Shown here piece after piece: positions 1 through 11,181 of a DNA stretch of 64,000 bases. Below the pieces are notes generated by a model. It worked only from the letters and a program-made list of their open reading frames with translations, was not told where the DNA came from and searched no databases. Each line of letters begins with the position of its first letter. Position 1 is the first letter of the stretch. Origin of the DNA: Bifidobacterium breve (GTDB lineage Bacteria; Actinomycetota; Actinomycetes; Nanopelagicales; Nanopelagicaceae); contig CAMDHH010000003.1 in NCBI GenBank assembly GCA_945898065.1, forward strand, positions 1 through 64,000, given 5' to 3'. The position numbers and the translations under genes were made by a program.

Positions 1-69
1 TTCATCCGTAATCGACGGTGTGGGTTCAACTCCTGCTGGGACTTCACTACAACAACAGGAGAATAAAAA

Positions 70-693
70 ATGGCTGAGATTTCAATCAACGGTGTACGTC
101 GTACCGAATTTGGTAAGGGTGCATCACGTCGCGCACGTCGCGAAGGCCAAGTTCCTGCTGTTATCTACGGTCATGGTGAGAAGCCATCACATATCAATCT
201 TCCTGCACGCGAACTCGGCGTTGCACTCAAGACATCAAACGTTTTGCTCGACATTGTTGTAGATGGAAAGACTGAACTCACACTTCCTAAGTCAATTGTT
301 CGCCACCCAATCAAACTTACAATCGATCACATCGACCTTGTCATTGTTCGCCGTGGTGAAAAAGTTACTGTTGCTGTTCCAGTTCATACTTTTGGAGAGC
401 ACGATCGCGATGGAATCCTTGAGCACGTCCACCACACAATTGAAGTTGAGACAGAAGCAACAGCGATTCCAAGCTTCTTTGAACTCGACCTCACAGGTCT
501 TGCTGCCGGTCTCTCACTCTATGCAGCGGATGTAAAACTTCCTGCTGGCGTAGTTCTTATCTCTGATCCAAAGATGATTGTTGTTCACCTCTCTGAGCGT
601 TCAACTGCAGTTGAAGAAGTTGCTGTTGTTGCTCCTGCTGCAGATGCAGATGCAGCCGCTCCTGCTACAGATGCAGAGAAGAAGGACGCGTAA
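70..693 (+). CDS. rplY: 50S ribosomal protein L25/Ctc (general stress form)
   Basis: L25/CTC family protein, which binds 5S rRNA in the large subunit. The N-terminal L25 domain (about residues 1-90) starts MAEISINGVRRTEFGKG and has the basic stretch ASRRARREGQVPAVIYGHGE, which is family-typical. It is followed by the C-terminal TL5/CTC beta domain (about 95-185) and an Ala/Asp-rich acidic tail. Length 207 aa matches the long CTC form of actinobacteria. The start is supported by AGGAG at about 56-60. It is followed after 16 nt by pth, the usual actinobacterial rplY-pth pair. Confidence 0.95.
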   Translation: MAEISINGVRRTEFGKGASRRARREGQVPAVIYGHGEKPSHINLPARELGVALKTSNVLLDIVVDGKTELTLPKSIVRHPIKLTIDHIDLVIVRRGEKVTVAVPVHTFGEHDRDGILEHVHHTIEVETEATAIPSFFELDLTGLAAGLSLYAADVKLPAGVVLISDPKMIVVHLSERSTAVEEVAVVAPAADADAAAPATDAEKKDA

Positions 694-709
694 CACTTAC
701 TCTTAAGCC

Positions 710-1285
710 ATGACGTGGTTAGTTGTAGGACTCGGTAATCCCGGGGATCAATATGTCGCTACTCGACACAATGTCGGGCAGATGGTTGTTGAAGAACTTG
801 CAAAGCGCCATAGCATCAAATTTTCATCTCATAAATCACGTACCGATGTTGCTGCCTACAAATTAGGCGTTGGCATTGACGCGCATTCAATAATTCTTGC
901 GAAGTCAAAGAGTTATATGAATGAAAGTGGCGGGCCAATAAAGGCACTTGCATCTTTTTATTCTGTTGAACCTGCCAAAATTATTATTCTCCACGATGAA
1001 TTAGATATTGGCTTTGCAGCAATTCGAAGCAAACTCGCTGGTGGCGACAATGGTCATAATGGTTTGAAATCTCTGACTTCCTCATTTGGAACAGCGGAAT
1101 ATTACAGAGTTCGTTTAGGTATTGGACGCCCCATGGGTCAGCAAGATCCTGCTGACTTTGTACTCAAGCAATTTAGTAAAGAAGAGAAGAAAGATTTAGG
1201 GGAGTTCCTAGATCGCGGTGCAGATGTTGTCGAGTTTCTCATCAATGAAGGTTTAGAGAAGACTCAGACTAAATTCAATAGCTAA
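710..1285 (+). CDS. pth: Peptidyl-tRNA hydrolase
   Basis: Hydrolyses peptidyl-tRNA released from stalled ribosomes to recycle tRNA. The N-terminus has GLGNPGDQYVATRHNVG with the catalytic His, and HDELDIGFAAIRSKLAGGD and GHNGLKSL carry the conserved Asp and Asn/Gly residues. Length 191 aa is normal for the family. It follows rplY closely on the same strand and converges with ppc, with only 2 nt between the stop codons, so no room is left for a separate terminator. Confidence 0.96.
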   Translation: MTWLVVGLGNPGDQYVATRHNVGQMVVEELAKRHSIKFSSHKSRTDVAAYKLGVGIDAHSIILAKSKSYMNESGGPIKALASFYSVEPAKIIILHDELDIGFAAIRSKLAGGDNGHNGLKSLTSSFGTAEYYRVRLGIGRPMGQQDPADFVLKQFSKEEKKDLGEFLDRGADVVEFLINEGLEKTQTKFNS

Positions 1286-1287
1286 AA

Positions 1288-4020
1288 TCAACCTGTATTT
1301 CTAAGGCCTGCTGCAACACCATTGATAGTAAGTAATAGGGCTCGATTCAGTACTGACTCAGGGGTTCCCCCAGCATCACGCACTCGCTTGAGCAAATTGA
1401 TTTGCAATAAATGTATTGGTGACAAGTAAGCATCACGTACCTGCAGTGTTCGCGCCAGGATTGGTTGATCGCCAAGTAATGATGTCTTCTTTGTCAGAAG
1501 CAAAATTTCAGAGACAGTGAGTGCGAATTCCTCTTCGATAATTGTAAGGAAATGATGAAGCTCTTTAGGAACGAGTGTTTCAACATAACGCTTAGCAAGG
1601 GCTAGGTCAGTCTTTGCAAGTGTCATCTCAACATTGCTAATAAATGTATTGAAGAAGTGCCACTCCTTGAGCATTGTTATAAGAACTTCGCTATTACCTG
1701 CTTCGCGAGCAGCTTTGAGACCAGTTCCAACTCCAAACCAACCAGGAACAATCTGACGTGATTGAGTCCATCCAAATACCCATGGAATCGCACGCAAACT
1801 TCCAAGGCCACTCGTTGCATCTGGTCTGCGTGATGGACGCGAACCTAAGAAAAGATTTCCTAATTGTTCAACAGGAGTAGATGCGTAGAAATATGCAGGC
1901 AAGTCTGGATGCTCAACGAGTGAGCGATATTGCTTGAAAGAACTATCGCTAATGAGTTGCATGCAATCATTCCACTGAGCTAAATCTTGCGGTGCTTGTC
2001 GTGGTGCGCGATTCAATACCGTTGCCTCAAGGGCAGCAGCAAGTGTGAGTTCAACATTCTCGCGAGCAAGAGCTGGAAGTGAATATTTATCACTAATTAC
2101 TTCGCCTTGTTCAGTCATTTTTATTTGACCATCAACGGAGCCCCAAGGAAGTGCGATGAGCGCTTCATATGTTGGGCCGCCACCGCGACCAACAGAGCCA
2201 CCGCGACCATGGAATAAACGAAGTGTTACTCCGTATTTCATTGCAACATCGCGCAGTTTTCGTTGCGCTCTATGAATTTCCCATTGACTTGTTGCAATTC
2301 CTGCATCCTTGTTGGAATCGCTGTAGCCAAGCATTACTTCTTGTAGATCTCCGCGAAGTGCTACGACCGCGCGATATGTTGGATTAGAGAGTAGTTTTTC
2401 TAGAATTTCACCTGATGAGCGGAGCTCTGCAACTGTTTCAAGAAGTGGTGCAAAGCCAATAGTCGCTTTCTTCCCTGCGATATCGACAAGGCCTGCTTGT
2501 TGAGCGATGACAACTGCTGCAACAAGGTCATCGGCGCCCTTGGTCATCGAAACTATGTATGTCTCGATTGCTTGGGTACCAAAGGTATCTATGAGGTCTG
2601 CAATGGCTGCAAAGGTATCGAAAGTTTTTTGAGCGTTTTCATCAAGAGAGTTCACCTTGAGAGAAGCGCCTTTTTGAAGTACCTCAGTAAGAATTTCGAA
2701 GCGTTCTTCATGTGAGCGCTTTGAATATCCATCATCGCCGAGTGCTTGAGTAAGTAAGTGGTGATGCGCATCGGAATGTTCGCGAATATCCATCGTTGCA
2801 TGAGTCAGGCCGAAGGCTGCAACAGTGCGGATTGTGCGCTCTAGAAGACCTGTAGCAATCATTTCGCCTTTGTGGGCAAATAATGAATCGCGCATCAATG
2901 TCAGGTCAGCAAGTAGTTCATTCATATCGTTGTAGTCACGATGTGGAATGTGAGGGGCACCTTGTGCATGTCGATCACGAGTCATTGCTAAGCGATGCAC
3001 AATCGCAGTTGCTTTCAAACGATATGGCTCTTCAATATTGAGGCGCTTGAAACGTGATTCAAATTCTGGAATATGTTTGAGATCTTCTGCAACGGAAGCG
3101 ATGAGTTCAGGAGTTGCTCCGACAATCTTTGTTGAAACTGAGAGCATCTGGCGTAACTGATCCATTGCAGCAATTGTTACGCGGATAGCATGACCAACTT
3201 GTAGCACCATTGCATCGCGAGTTACTTGCGCGGTCACATTTGGATTTCCATCGCGATCTCCACCGATCCAGCTACCAAATGAGAGTGGGCGAGCGGTTAC
3301 CGGAATTTCAATATCTAATCGTTTCATCTCACGCGCAAAGTCATTGAGAACTTCTGGAACAGTCTGGCGGAACAAGTCATCTAAGTAATAGAGAGCATTC
3401 ATCGCTTCATCGAGTGGCTCTGGGCGATCTAAGCGAAGTTCATCCGTCTGCCACAAAAGATCAATAGTTTCTGCAAGGCGGTCGCTTTGATTTGGATCTT
3501 TTCCTTGATCAAGAAGATCTGCAACTCGTCCTAATTTATTGAGAATTGAACGACGCGCTGCCTCTGTTGGGTGGGCAGTAAATACTGGACGAACCATAAG
3601 TTCGCCAACCCATTGCTCAATATCGCTGCGAGTTAATTCATGCCCAGGTGTTTGCTCTTGTTGCGCTGAAATAATTTTGTTGACTGCGCGTGTTAGCCAT
3701 GAGCCACCCTCAGAGCGCGCATCAGCTAAAACGCGTGAGCGGTGAACTTGTTCTGCAACATTTGCTAAATGAAAATATGTACTAAACGCACGTACCAGTT
3801 GAACGGAATCTTCAACGGATAACGATGCTAATAAATCTGCACCACCACCCTCACGAACCGCTTTTCGTACTGCTTCAACAAGTGCTAAAAGTTCTGGACC
3901 TTCTTGTCTAACGAGAGTTTCACCTAATAAATCTCCGAGGCGGCGAACATCACTGCGTAGTCCGGCATCATCGGATGCCGATACTGAGCCAGTAATTGCG
4001 CGATCGCCCATGCTCTCCAT
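1288..4020 (-). CDS. ppc: Phosphoenolpyruvate carboxylase
   Basis: Anaplerotic enzyme converting PEP and bicarbonate to oxaloacetate, feeding the TCA cycle together with the kgd and fumarase genes in this window. Visible signatures are VFTAHPTEAARRS (catalytic His), GSWIGGDRDGNPNVT, LGYSDSNKDAGI and the glycine loop FHGRGGSVGRGGGP. The C-terminus ends with RNTG, as is typical. Length 910 aa is full. Two ATG codons (4020 and 4011) could start it; the first is kept. Monocistronic, divergent from mfd across about 120 nt that must hold both promoters. Confidence 0.96.
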   Translation of the reverse strand: MESMGDRAITGSVSASDDAGLRSDVRRLGDLLGETLVRQEGPELLALVEAVRKAVREGGGADLLASLSVEDSVQLVRAFSTYFHLANVAEQVHRSRVLADARSEGGSWLTRAVNKIISAQQEQTPGHELTRSDIEQWVGELMVRPVFTAHPTEAARRSILNKLGRVADLLDQGKDPNQSDRLAETIDLLWQTDELRLDRPEPLDEAMNALYYLDDLFRQTVPEVLNDFAREMKRLDIEIPVTARPLSFGSWIGGDRDGNPNVTAQVTRDAMVLQVGHAIRVTIAAMDQLRQMLSVSTKIVGATPELIASVAEDLKHIPEFESRFKRLNIEEPYRLKATAIVHRLAMTRDRHAQGAPHIPHRDYNDMNELLADLTLMRDSLFAHKGEMIATGLLERTIRTVAAFGLTHATMDIREHSDAHHHLLTQALGDDGYSKRSHEERFEILTEVLQKGASLKVNSLDENAQKTFDTFAAIADLIDTFGTQAIETYIVSMTKGADDLVAAVVIAQQAGLVDIAGKKATIGFAPLLETVAELRSSGEILEKLLSNPTYRAVVALRGDLQEVMLGYSDSNKDAGIATSQWEIHRAQRKLRDVAMKYGVTLRLFHGRGGSVGRGGGPTYEALIALPWGSVDGQIKMTEQGEVISDKYSLPALARENVELTLAAALEATVLNRAPRQAPQDLAQWNDCMQLISDSSFKQYRSLVEHPDLPAYFYASTPVEQLGNLFLGSRPSRRPDATSGLGSLRAIPWVFGWTQSRQIVPGWFGVGTGLKAAREAGNSEVLITMLKEWHFFNTFISNVEMTLAKTDLALAKRYVETLVPKELHHFLTIIEEEFALTVSEILLLTKKTSLLGDQPILARTLQVRDAYLSPIHLLQINLLKRVRDAGGTPESVLNRALLLTINGVAAGLRNTG

Positions 4021-4144
4021 GGCTCAATAATGACAGGTTTAGCGCTCTTCTCACTACGACAATAGAATTGCCAACCTTAGCCCCCTCCCATTCCGCGGAG
4101 TTGGGGCATTAAGTCATTTCATGACGAGATTAGGAGCAATGAAA

Positions 4145-7100
4145 ATGCGCGGCATACTCGCACACCTTGCCCAATCTCAATATGTGAATAATCAACTCGA
4201 TGAGAATGCAACGATTGTTGCGCCATCACCTATCTATCCATTCCTTGTTGCACTCCGCGCAAAGAATGCACCGGTGCTACTTGTTACTAGCTCGAGTCGA
4301 AGTGCAGAAGATTTGGCAAGTGAACTACGCGATCTACACTCCAATGTTTGGGAATTTCCGGCATGGGAAACTCTGCCTCACGAAAAATTGAGCCCTCGAA
4401 GTGACACTGTTGCACAACGTGTTCGCACTCTCTATGCCCTAACAAATGCCACAAAGATGAGCACGCATCCCATTGTTATTACCCCTGTGCGAGGAATGAT
4501 TCATCGAATTATCAAAGATCTCACTGATCGCGAACTGGTATCACTTGAAATTGGCCAAGAGAGATCACTAGAAGAATTAGTGAGACATCTTTCAGATCTG
4601 TCATATTCTCGAACAGATTTAGTAGAACGCCGTGGTGAATTCGCAGTGCGCGGTGGCATTGTCGATCTCTTCTTGCCACTGAGTAATCACCCTATTCGAA
4701 TCGATTTCTTTGGTGATGAAATTGAAGATATTAGTTATTTTGAAGTCGCTGATCAGCGCACATTCAAAGCGGTAGTTGGAGCGGTAGAGATTTTTCCATG
4801 TCGCGAGCTATTGCTTACGGATTCAATAAAGATACGGGCAAAAGATATAGCCGAAAAGTACCCAGCAGCTCAAGAGCTATTAGTAAAAATTGGTGAAGGC
4901 ATGACTCCTGAAGGAATGGAATCACTCATCCCGCTATTAGTGGATGAGACTTCTTCACTTGTTGAAAAAATGCCAAAAGGCACACAAGTTATTTATATCG
5001 ATTATGAGAGAATAAAATCACGAGCGGCAGATCTCATCGCTACTAACGATGAATTCCTTGCAGCCTCTTGGTCTAATGCCTCTTATGGCGGCAATGTTCC
5101 AATTCATGATGGATCACAGACATATATGTCATGGGAAGACCTTGCTGAAAATATTTCTCAAACGGGTTTTGAGATTCAAAGTTTGAACCCATTTGGAAAT
5201 GATTTAGATGCGGGCACAACCTTTCTTGATTGCACTCCCATTGATCCACTACGAGGAGATATTGAGCGCGCTATTGCAGAGCTATCTAGCGCACTTGAGG
5301 CAGGAAACTGTGTTGTATTTGCAACACACGGCCATGGAATGGTCGAGCGATACGCAGGAATCTTTAGAGGCGCTGATTTACCTGTCTATATTGTTGAAAA
5401 ACTAGATGCCATTCCAACGCGCGGTTCAATTCATCTAACAACAACATCACTCACACATGGCTTTGCAATGAGCGGTGAAGATCTTTTCATCATGACGGAG
5501 CGCGATCTAACTGGAAGTAAGGGCAGCATCAAGGATGGAGAAAGACTTCCGTCTAAGCGAAAGCAGAGCATTGATCCACTAGAACTCAAAGCGGGTGACT
5601 TTATTGTTCACGAACAACATGGAATTGGTAGATATATAGAATTACTCGAGAGAACTGTCGCTGGCATTACTCGGGAATATTTAGTTATTGAGTACGCATC
5701 TGCAAAGCGAGGACAACCAGGGGATCGAATATTTGTTCCCACGGATTCACTCGAGCAGGTAAGTAAATATGTAGGTGGGGAATCACCAACAGTGCACCGC
5801 ATTGGCAGTGGTGAATGGCAGAAAGCAAAGGGGCGAGCTCGCAAAGCCGTACGGCAAATAGCCGGCGAACTCATCAGACTTTATGCAGCGCGTACAAGTT
5901 CACCAGGTTTTGCATTCTCACCTGATACGCCATGGCAGCGCGAACTCGAAGATTCATTTTCATATATTGAAACTCCAGATCAACTCTCATCTATCAATGA
6001 CGTCAAGGCAGATATGGAGCGTCCATATCCAATGGATCGAATCATTTGTGGTGATGTTGGCTATGGAAAAACTGAAATCGCAATTCGCGCCGCCTTCAAA
6101 GCAGTGCAAGATGGTAAACAAGTAGCGGTGTTAGTTCCGACAACGCTTCTGGTGCAACAGCACTCAAAGACTTTTGCGGAGCGCTATGCAGGCTTTCCGA
6201 TAAGGGTGGGTGGCTTATCTCGCTTCAATTCTGCAAAAGAGAGCAAAGAGATATTGAGTGAACTTGAGAAAGGGGGAATCGATGTTGTCGTCGGTACTCA
6301 CCGAATCCTCTCTGCCGATGTTGTATTCAAAGATTTAGGGCTTGTCATTGTCGATGAAGAACAACGCTTTGGTGTTGAGCAGAAAGAATCACTGAAGAAA
6401 TTGCGCACAAGTGTCGATGTATTAGCTATGTCGGCCACACCGATTCCTCGAACACTAGAGATGGCGATTACAGGAATTCGTGAAATGTCCACGATTACAA
6501 CGCCACCGGAGGAGCGCCATCCAATCCTCACTTACGTTGGCCCAGCCGATGATGCACAAATAACTGCTGCAATTCATCGCGAACTTTTGCGTGATGGTCA
6601 AATTTTCTATATTCACAACAGAGTCGAATCCATTGATCGAAGAGCATCGCAAATTCAAGAGTTAGTACCCGAGGCTCGAATCAGAGTTGCACATGGTCAG
6701 ATGAGTGAAGGTGCACTTGAAGATGTAATCCTTGCATTCTGGAATCGTGACTTTGATGTATTGGTCTGTACAACAATTGTAGAAAGCGGTTTAGATATTG
6801 CCAACGCAAATACTTTGATTGTCGAGCGCGCAGATAACTTTGGGCTCTCTCAATTACATCAATTACGCGGACGAGTCGGCCGTGGTCGCGAACGAGCTTA
6901 TGCATATTTCTTATACCCAGCAGATCAACCGCTTTCAGAAGTTGCACATGAGCGACTCACAACAATCGCTGCAAACACTGATTTAGGTTCTGGAATGCGC
7001 GTTGCTCTCAAAGATCTAGAGATCCGAGGCGCAGGAAACTTATTGGGTGGCGAACAATCAGGACACATTGCAGATGTTGGTTTTGATCTTTATATGCGCA

Positions 7101-7645
7101 TGGTTGGAGAAGCAGTACAAGATTATAAAACTGGAATTATTGAAACAGAAGAAGTGCATCATGAATGCAAAGTTGAACTTCCAATCAATGCGCACCTCTC
7201 TAGTGATTACGTCCCTGGTGAACGTTTGCGCCTCGATCTCTATCGCCGATTAGCTGATGTTCGAAATAGTGATGATGTCGAAGCGATTCGCGCAGAATTA
7301 GTTGATCGATTTGGCGAATTACCAACAGAGGCACAAGCACTTCTGGGCGTTGCATCACTTCGAGCTCTCGCAAAATCAGTTGGATTGCGTGAAGTCGTAG
7401 CGGCTGGAAAATTCCTACGTTTATCACCCATCACCCTTGCTGAATCTCGTCAGTTGCGATTGACGCGGATGTATCCCGGTTCGCTCTATAAATCAGCCAT
7501 GAATACGGCGATGATTGCCTTTCCTGTGAGTAAATCTTGGAGCCCGTCACAAAGTGGTCTGGAGATAGTGGATACTTCTCTTCTGGCCTGGGTAATTGAG
7601 GCCGTCGACCAACTGACCGCCACTTCGAAAGCGAGCACCACGTGA
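4145..7645 (+). CDS. mfd: Transcription-repair coupling factor Mfd
   Basis: DNA translocase that removes stalled RNA polymerase and recruits UvrA. Visible parts in order: an N-terminal UvrB-like region, the RNAP-interacting domain (start of the GDFIVHEQHGIGRY block), RecG-like helicase motifs including GDVGYGKTEIA (Walker A) and DEEQRFGVEQKE (DEEQ box), the TRG-like region near ATPIPRTLEMA, HQLRGRVGRG (motif VI), and a C-terminal TRCF domain. About 1166 aa, full length. I prefer ATG 4145 because AGGAG at 4132-4136 is 8 nt upstream of it. ATG 4121 in the same frame would add 8 residues but has no good ribosome binding site. Its stop overlaps the next start (GTGA). Confidence 0.96.
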   Translation: MRGILAHLAQSQYVNNQLDENATIVAPSPIYPFLVALRAKNAPVLLVTSSSRSAEDLASELRDLHSNVWEFPAWETLPHEKLSPRSDTVAQRVRTLYALTNATKMSTHPIVITPVRGMIHRIIKDLTDRELVSLEIGQERSLEELVRHLSDLSYSRTDLVERRGEFAVRGGIVDLFLPLSNHPIRIDFFGDEIEDISYFEVADQRTFKAVVGAVEIFPCRELLLTDSIKIRAKDIAEKYPAAQELLVKIGEGMTPEGMESLIPLLVDETSSLVEKMPKGTQVIYIDYERIKSRAADLIATNDEFLAASWSNASYGGNVPIHDGSQTYMSWEDLAENISQTGFEIQSLNPFGNDLDAGTTFLDCTPIDPLRGDIERAIAELSSALEAGNCVVFATHGHGMVERYAGIFRGADLPVYIVEKLDAIPTRGSIHLTTTSLTHGFAMSGEDLFIMTERDLTGSKGSIKDGERLPSKRKQSIDPLELKAGDFIVHEQHGIGRYIELLERTVAGITREYLVIEYASAKRGQPGDRIFVPTDSLEQVSKYVGGESPTVHRIGSGEWQKAKGRARKAVRQIAGELIRLYAARTSSPGFAFSPDTPWQRELEDSFSYIETPDQLSSINDVKADMERPYPMDRIICGDVGYGKTEIAIRAAFKAVQDGKQVAVLVPTTLLVQQHSKTFAERYAGFPIRVGGLSRFNSAKESKEILSELEKGGIDVVVGTHRILSADVVFKDLGLVIVDEEQRFGVEQKESLKKLRTSVDVLAMSATPIPRTLEMAITGIREMSTITTPPEERHPILTYVGPADDAQITAAIHRELLRDGQIFYIHNRVESIDRRASQIQELVPEARIRVAHGQMSEGALEDVILAFWNRDFDVLVCTTIVESGLDIANANTLIVERADNFGLSQLHQLRGRVGRGRERAYAYFLYPADQPLSEVAHERLTTIAANTDLGSGMRVALKDLEIRGAGNLLGGEQSGHIADVGFDLYMRMVGEAVQDYKTGIIETEEVHHECKVELPINAHLSSDYVPGERLRLDLYRRLADVRNSDDVEAIRAELVDRFGELPTEAQALLGVASLRALAKSVGLREVVAAGKFLRLSPITLAESRQLRLTRMYPGSLYKSAMNTAMIAFPVSKSWSPSQSGLEIVDTSLLAWVIEAVDQLTATSKASTT

Positions 7646-8247
7646 AAAAGTTCCTTGCCATGAGCGCAATTGCAGCAGCACTTCTCCTTAGCGGATGCTC
7701 ACAAGTTGGCGCAGCAGCAACAATTGGCGATACAAAGATTACTCAAGAAGTAGTTCAGACAAGCATTGATTCAATTCTTGCAGAGCGCGGAAAAATTGAT
7801 ATTTCGCAGATGGAACTTCAAACTGGCGCAGATCTCAATCTTTCACAATTGCGTTTCCAGGTTCTCACTGTCCTTATTCGCGAAGTTGGAAAAGATTTCA
7901 AAGTTGAAGCATCAAAGGCTGAAATCGATACACGTCGCGACGGAATCCTTGAACAAGTTGGTGGAGAAGCTGGACTTCCTAAAGCACTCGTTGGCGCAGG
8001 AATTGCCCCAGCAAATCTAGATCTCTATCTTGAAGCAGTGATTGTTTCTGGAAAAATCAGCGATGCAATTGTCGCTTCAGGAGTTACTGAAGATTTACTC
8101 GGTGGCGAAATCACACGCTTAGTTGCAGCAAAGGCAGCCCAACTCAAAGTTGAAGTAAACCCACGCTACGGTAAGTGGGATCCAATCAGTGCCGATGTAG
8201 TCCCTGTTGATTCTGCCGGCGATGCCGTCACGTCAAATACTCCATAA
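7642..8247 (+). CDS. SurA-N-like lipoprotein
   Basis: Predicted lipoprotein of 201 aa: MKKFLAMSAIAAALLLSGC gives a signal sequence with lipobox LSGC. The body resembles SurA N-terminal/peptidyl-prolyl isomerase-associated chaperone domains (TITQEVVQTSIDSIL...), with no PPIase catalytic domain. In actinobacteria a SurA_N-type lipoprotein commonly lies between mfd and mazG, so the context fits. The GTG start overlaps the mfd stop, suggesting translational coupling. The molecular role is not known to me; folding help for exported proteins is an inference. Confidence 0.8.
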   Translation: MKKFLAMSAIAAALLLSGCSQVGAAATIGDTKITQEVVQTSIDSILAERGKIDISQMELQTGADLNLSQLRFQVLTVLIREVGKDFKVEASKAEIDTRRDGILEQVGGEAGLPKALVGAGIAPANLDLYLEAVIVSGKISDAIVASGVTEDLLGGEITRLVAAKAAQLKVEVNPRYGKWDPISADVVPVDSAGDAVTSNTP

Positions 8248-8257
8248 GTAAAAAAGT

Positions 8258-8911
8258 ATGAGCACTTCCTATCTTCAGCGTCTCGTTGAAGTGATGGATA
8301 CCTTGCGCTCTCCTGGCGGTTGTCCGTGGGATGGCGAACAGACGCATGAATCACTCGTGAAATATTTACTTGAAGAGTCTTACGAATTTGTTGATTCACT
8401 TGAAAGCGGTGACCGTGCAGGAATGCGCGAAGAACTCGGCGATATCTTGCTTCAGGTCTATTTCCACGCACGTATTGCTCAAGATAGCGTTGATGATCCA
8501 TTTACCATCGAAGATGTTGCGCAATCAATAACCGAAAAACTTATTCGTCGACACCCACATGTTTTTGGTGATGCGAAAGTTTCAGGTTCGGGCGAAGTCC
8601 TAGAAAATTGGGAGAAAATTAAGGCTGCCGAAAAAGGGCGAACTTCTGCACTCGATGGAATTGCGATGGCTCAACCAGCATTGCCACTTGTTGAAAAATT
8701 GCTCTATCGCGCAGAGAAAAATGAACTGGAATTATCACTTCCGAATGCGCCACACCTTGAAGCCAGCGCCACCGAAGATTCTGTAGGAAAAGCTCTTCTA
8801 GAAGTAATTGCCTGGGCTAATCGCAATGGAATTGATGCAGAACGCGCACTTCGAAGCCAAGCCCATCAAATAATTGCACGTATAAATAAGGCTGAAGGCA
8901 AGGCCACATAA
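8258..8911 (+). CDS. mazG: Nucleoside triphosphate pyrophosphohydrolase MazG
   Basis: House-cleaning NTP pyrophosphohydrolase. The MazG fold is clear: CPWDGEQTHESLVKYLLEE, then the metal-binding EELGDILLQVYFHA with the ExxE...ExxD pattern. The second MazG-like repeat is shorter than in E. coli MazG, so 217 aa corresponds to a one-and-a-half-domain actinobacterial form. Lies 10 nt after the lipoprotein gene, in a mfd-lipoprotein-mazG-eno run. Confidence 0.93.
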   Translation: MSTSYLQRLVEVMDTLRSPGGCPWDGEQTHESLVKYLLEESYEFVDSLESGDRAGMREELGDILLQVYFHARIAQDSVDDPFTIEDVAQSITEKLIRRHPHVFGDAKVSGSGEVLENWEKIKAAEKGRTSALDGIAMAQPALPLVEKLLYRAEKNELELSLPNAPHLEASATEDSVGKALLEVIAWANRNGIDAERALRSQAHQIIARINKAEGKAT

Positions 8912-8976
8912 GCACGGTAGACTTGCCTCACTCAGCCGTTTCAACGCAGACACGATTGCAGAGACACATTAGATAA

Positions 8977-10275
<1,299 letters not shown>

Positions 10276-10282
10276 TTACACA

Positions 10283-10696
10283 ATGGCCAGACGCCGCGGC
10301 AAACTAAATTTCACACCACGTCGCCGCGGTTCTGGTCGCACCCTTGCACTCTCTGCAATCTTCTTTGTTTTAGCCCTCACAATTGCGCCACCAATTCAGC
10401 ATTACTTCACACAACGCGCACAAATCAATTCATTGCGCGCACAAGTAAGTTCAGATACGAAGGCACTACAAGAGGCAGAAAAAGAATTACAGCTCTGGCG
10501 CGATCCTGAATATATAAAGTCACAAGCACCCGAACGCCTGCATTATGTATTGCCAGTGGAGCGTCAATACATGGTTACTGATTCGACATCACGAAGCGCC
10601 CAAGAGCAAAGCACTCTTGTTGCCGATAATGTCCCCGATAATCAACCTTGGTACACACGCCTTATTGCATCAATCACTGAAACCGGTAGCAAGTGA
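10283..10696 (+). CDS. FtsB/DivIC-type septum formation initiator
   Basis: Bitopic cell-division protein, 137 aa: basic cytoplasmic N-terminus (MARRRGKLNFTPRRRGSGR), one membrane segment (LALSAIFFVLALTIAPPI), then a coiled coil (YFTQRAQINSLRAQVSSDTKALQEAEKEL) and the typical LWRDPEYIKSQAPERLHYV block of actinobacterial FtsB/DivIC. Position after eno is conserved. I chose ATG 10283, 7 nt after the eno stop. An in-frame upstream ATG would overlap eno by 68 nt. The stop overlaps the next gene's GTG. Confidence 0.9.
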   Translation: MARRRGKLNFTPRRRGSGRTLALSAIFFVLALTIAPPIQHYFTQRAQINSLRAQVSSDTKALQEAEKELQLWRDPEYIKSQAPERLHYVLPVERQYMVTDSTSRSAQEQSTLVADNVPDNQPWYTRLIASITETGSK

Positions 10697-11181
10697 ACCC
10701 TGTTCCACAAGAAGATTTAGATTGCATTGAAAGACAATTAGGTCGCACGCCTCGTAATGTTCACGGGATTGCATACCGTTGTCCTTGCGGAAAACCTGCA
10801 GTTGTTGAAACAAATCCCCGGCTAGCCGATGGCACACCATTTCCAACTTTTTACTATGCCACATGCCCAAAGCTCACCGGTGCTATTTCAACACTAGAAA
10901 CAACAGGAATGATGGGCGAAATGAATGCGCGCCTTGCAATAGATCCAGAATTATCTGGGGCATATAGCGCAGCCCACGAAGATTATTTAGCTGCTCGCGC
11001 CGTACTCAAAGTAGATGTTCCTGAGATTGAAGGCATCACCGCGGGTGGAATGCCAGATCGCGTCAAATGTTTGCACTCACTCGTTGCGCATTCACTCTCT
11101 GCTGGCCCTGATGTAAACCCATTAGGTGATGAAGCACTAGCAGCGCTGCCTCAATGGTGGAAGAACGAACCATGCGAGTAG
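10693..11181 (+). CDS. DUF501 domain-containing protein
   Basis: 162-aa conserved actinobacterial protein of unknown function. DUF501 features are visible: LGRTPRNVHGIAYRCPCGKPAVVETNPRL, FPTFYYATCPKL and the DRVKCLHSLVAHSL segment near the end. Cysteines in CPCG, TCPK and KCLH could bind metal, which is an inference. The GTG start overlaps the ftsB-like stop (GTGA) and its end overlaps the ppx/gppA start by 10 nt, so these genes are probably cotranscribed. Confidence 0.9.
   Translation: MNPVPQEDLDCIERQLGRTPRNVHGIAYRCPCGKPAVVETNPRLADGTPFPTFYYATCPKLTGAISTLETTGMMGEMNARLAIDPELSGAYSAAHEDYLAARAVLKVDVPEIEGITAGGMPDRVKCLHSLVAHSLSAGPDVNPLGDEALAALPQWWKNEPCE

Noticed and set aside
1-46. tRNA 3'-half-like string (T-loop TTCAACT with pairable arms, and a CCGT/ACGG mini-stem before it)
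   Set aside because: The 5' half is outside the window, T stem needs two G-U pairs, and the discriminator would be T, which does not fit a class II tRNA. Too weak to call.
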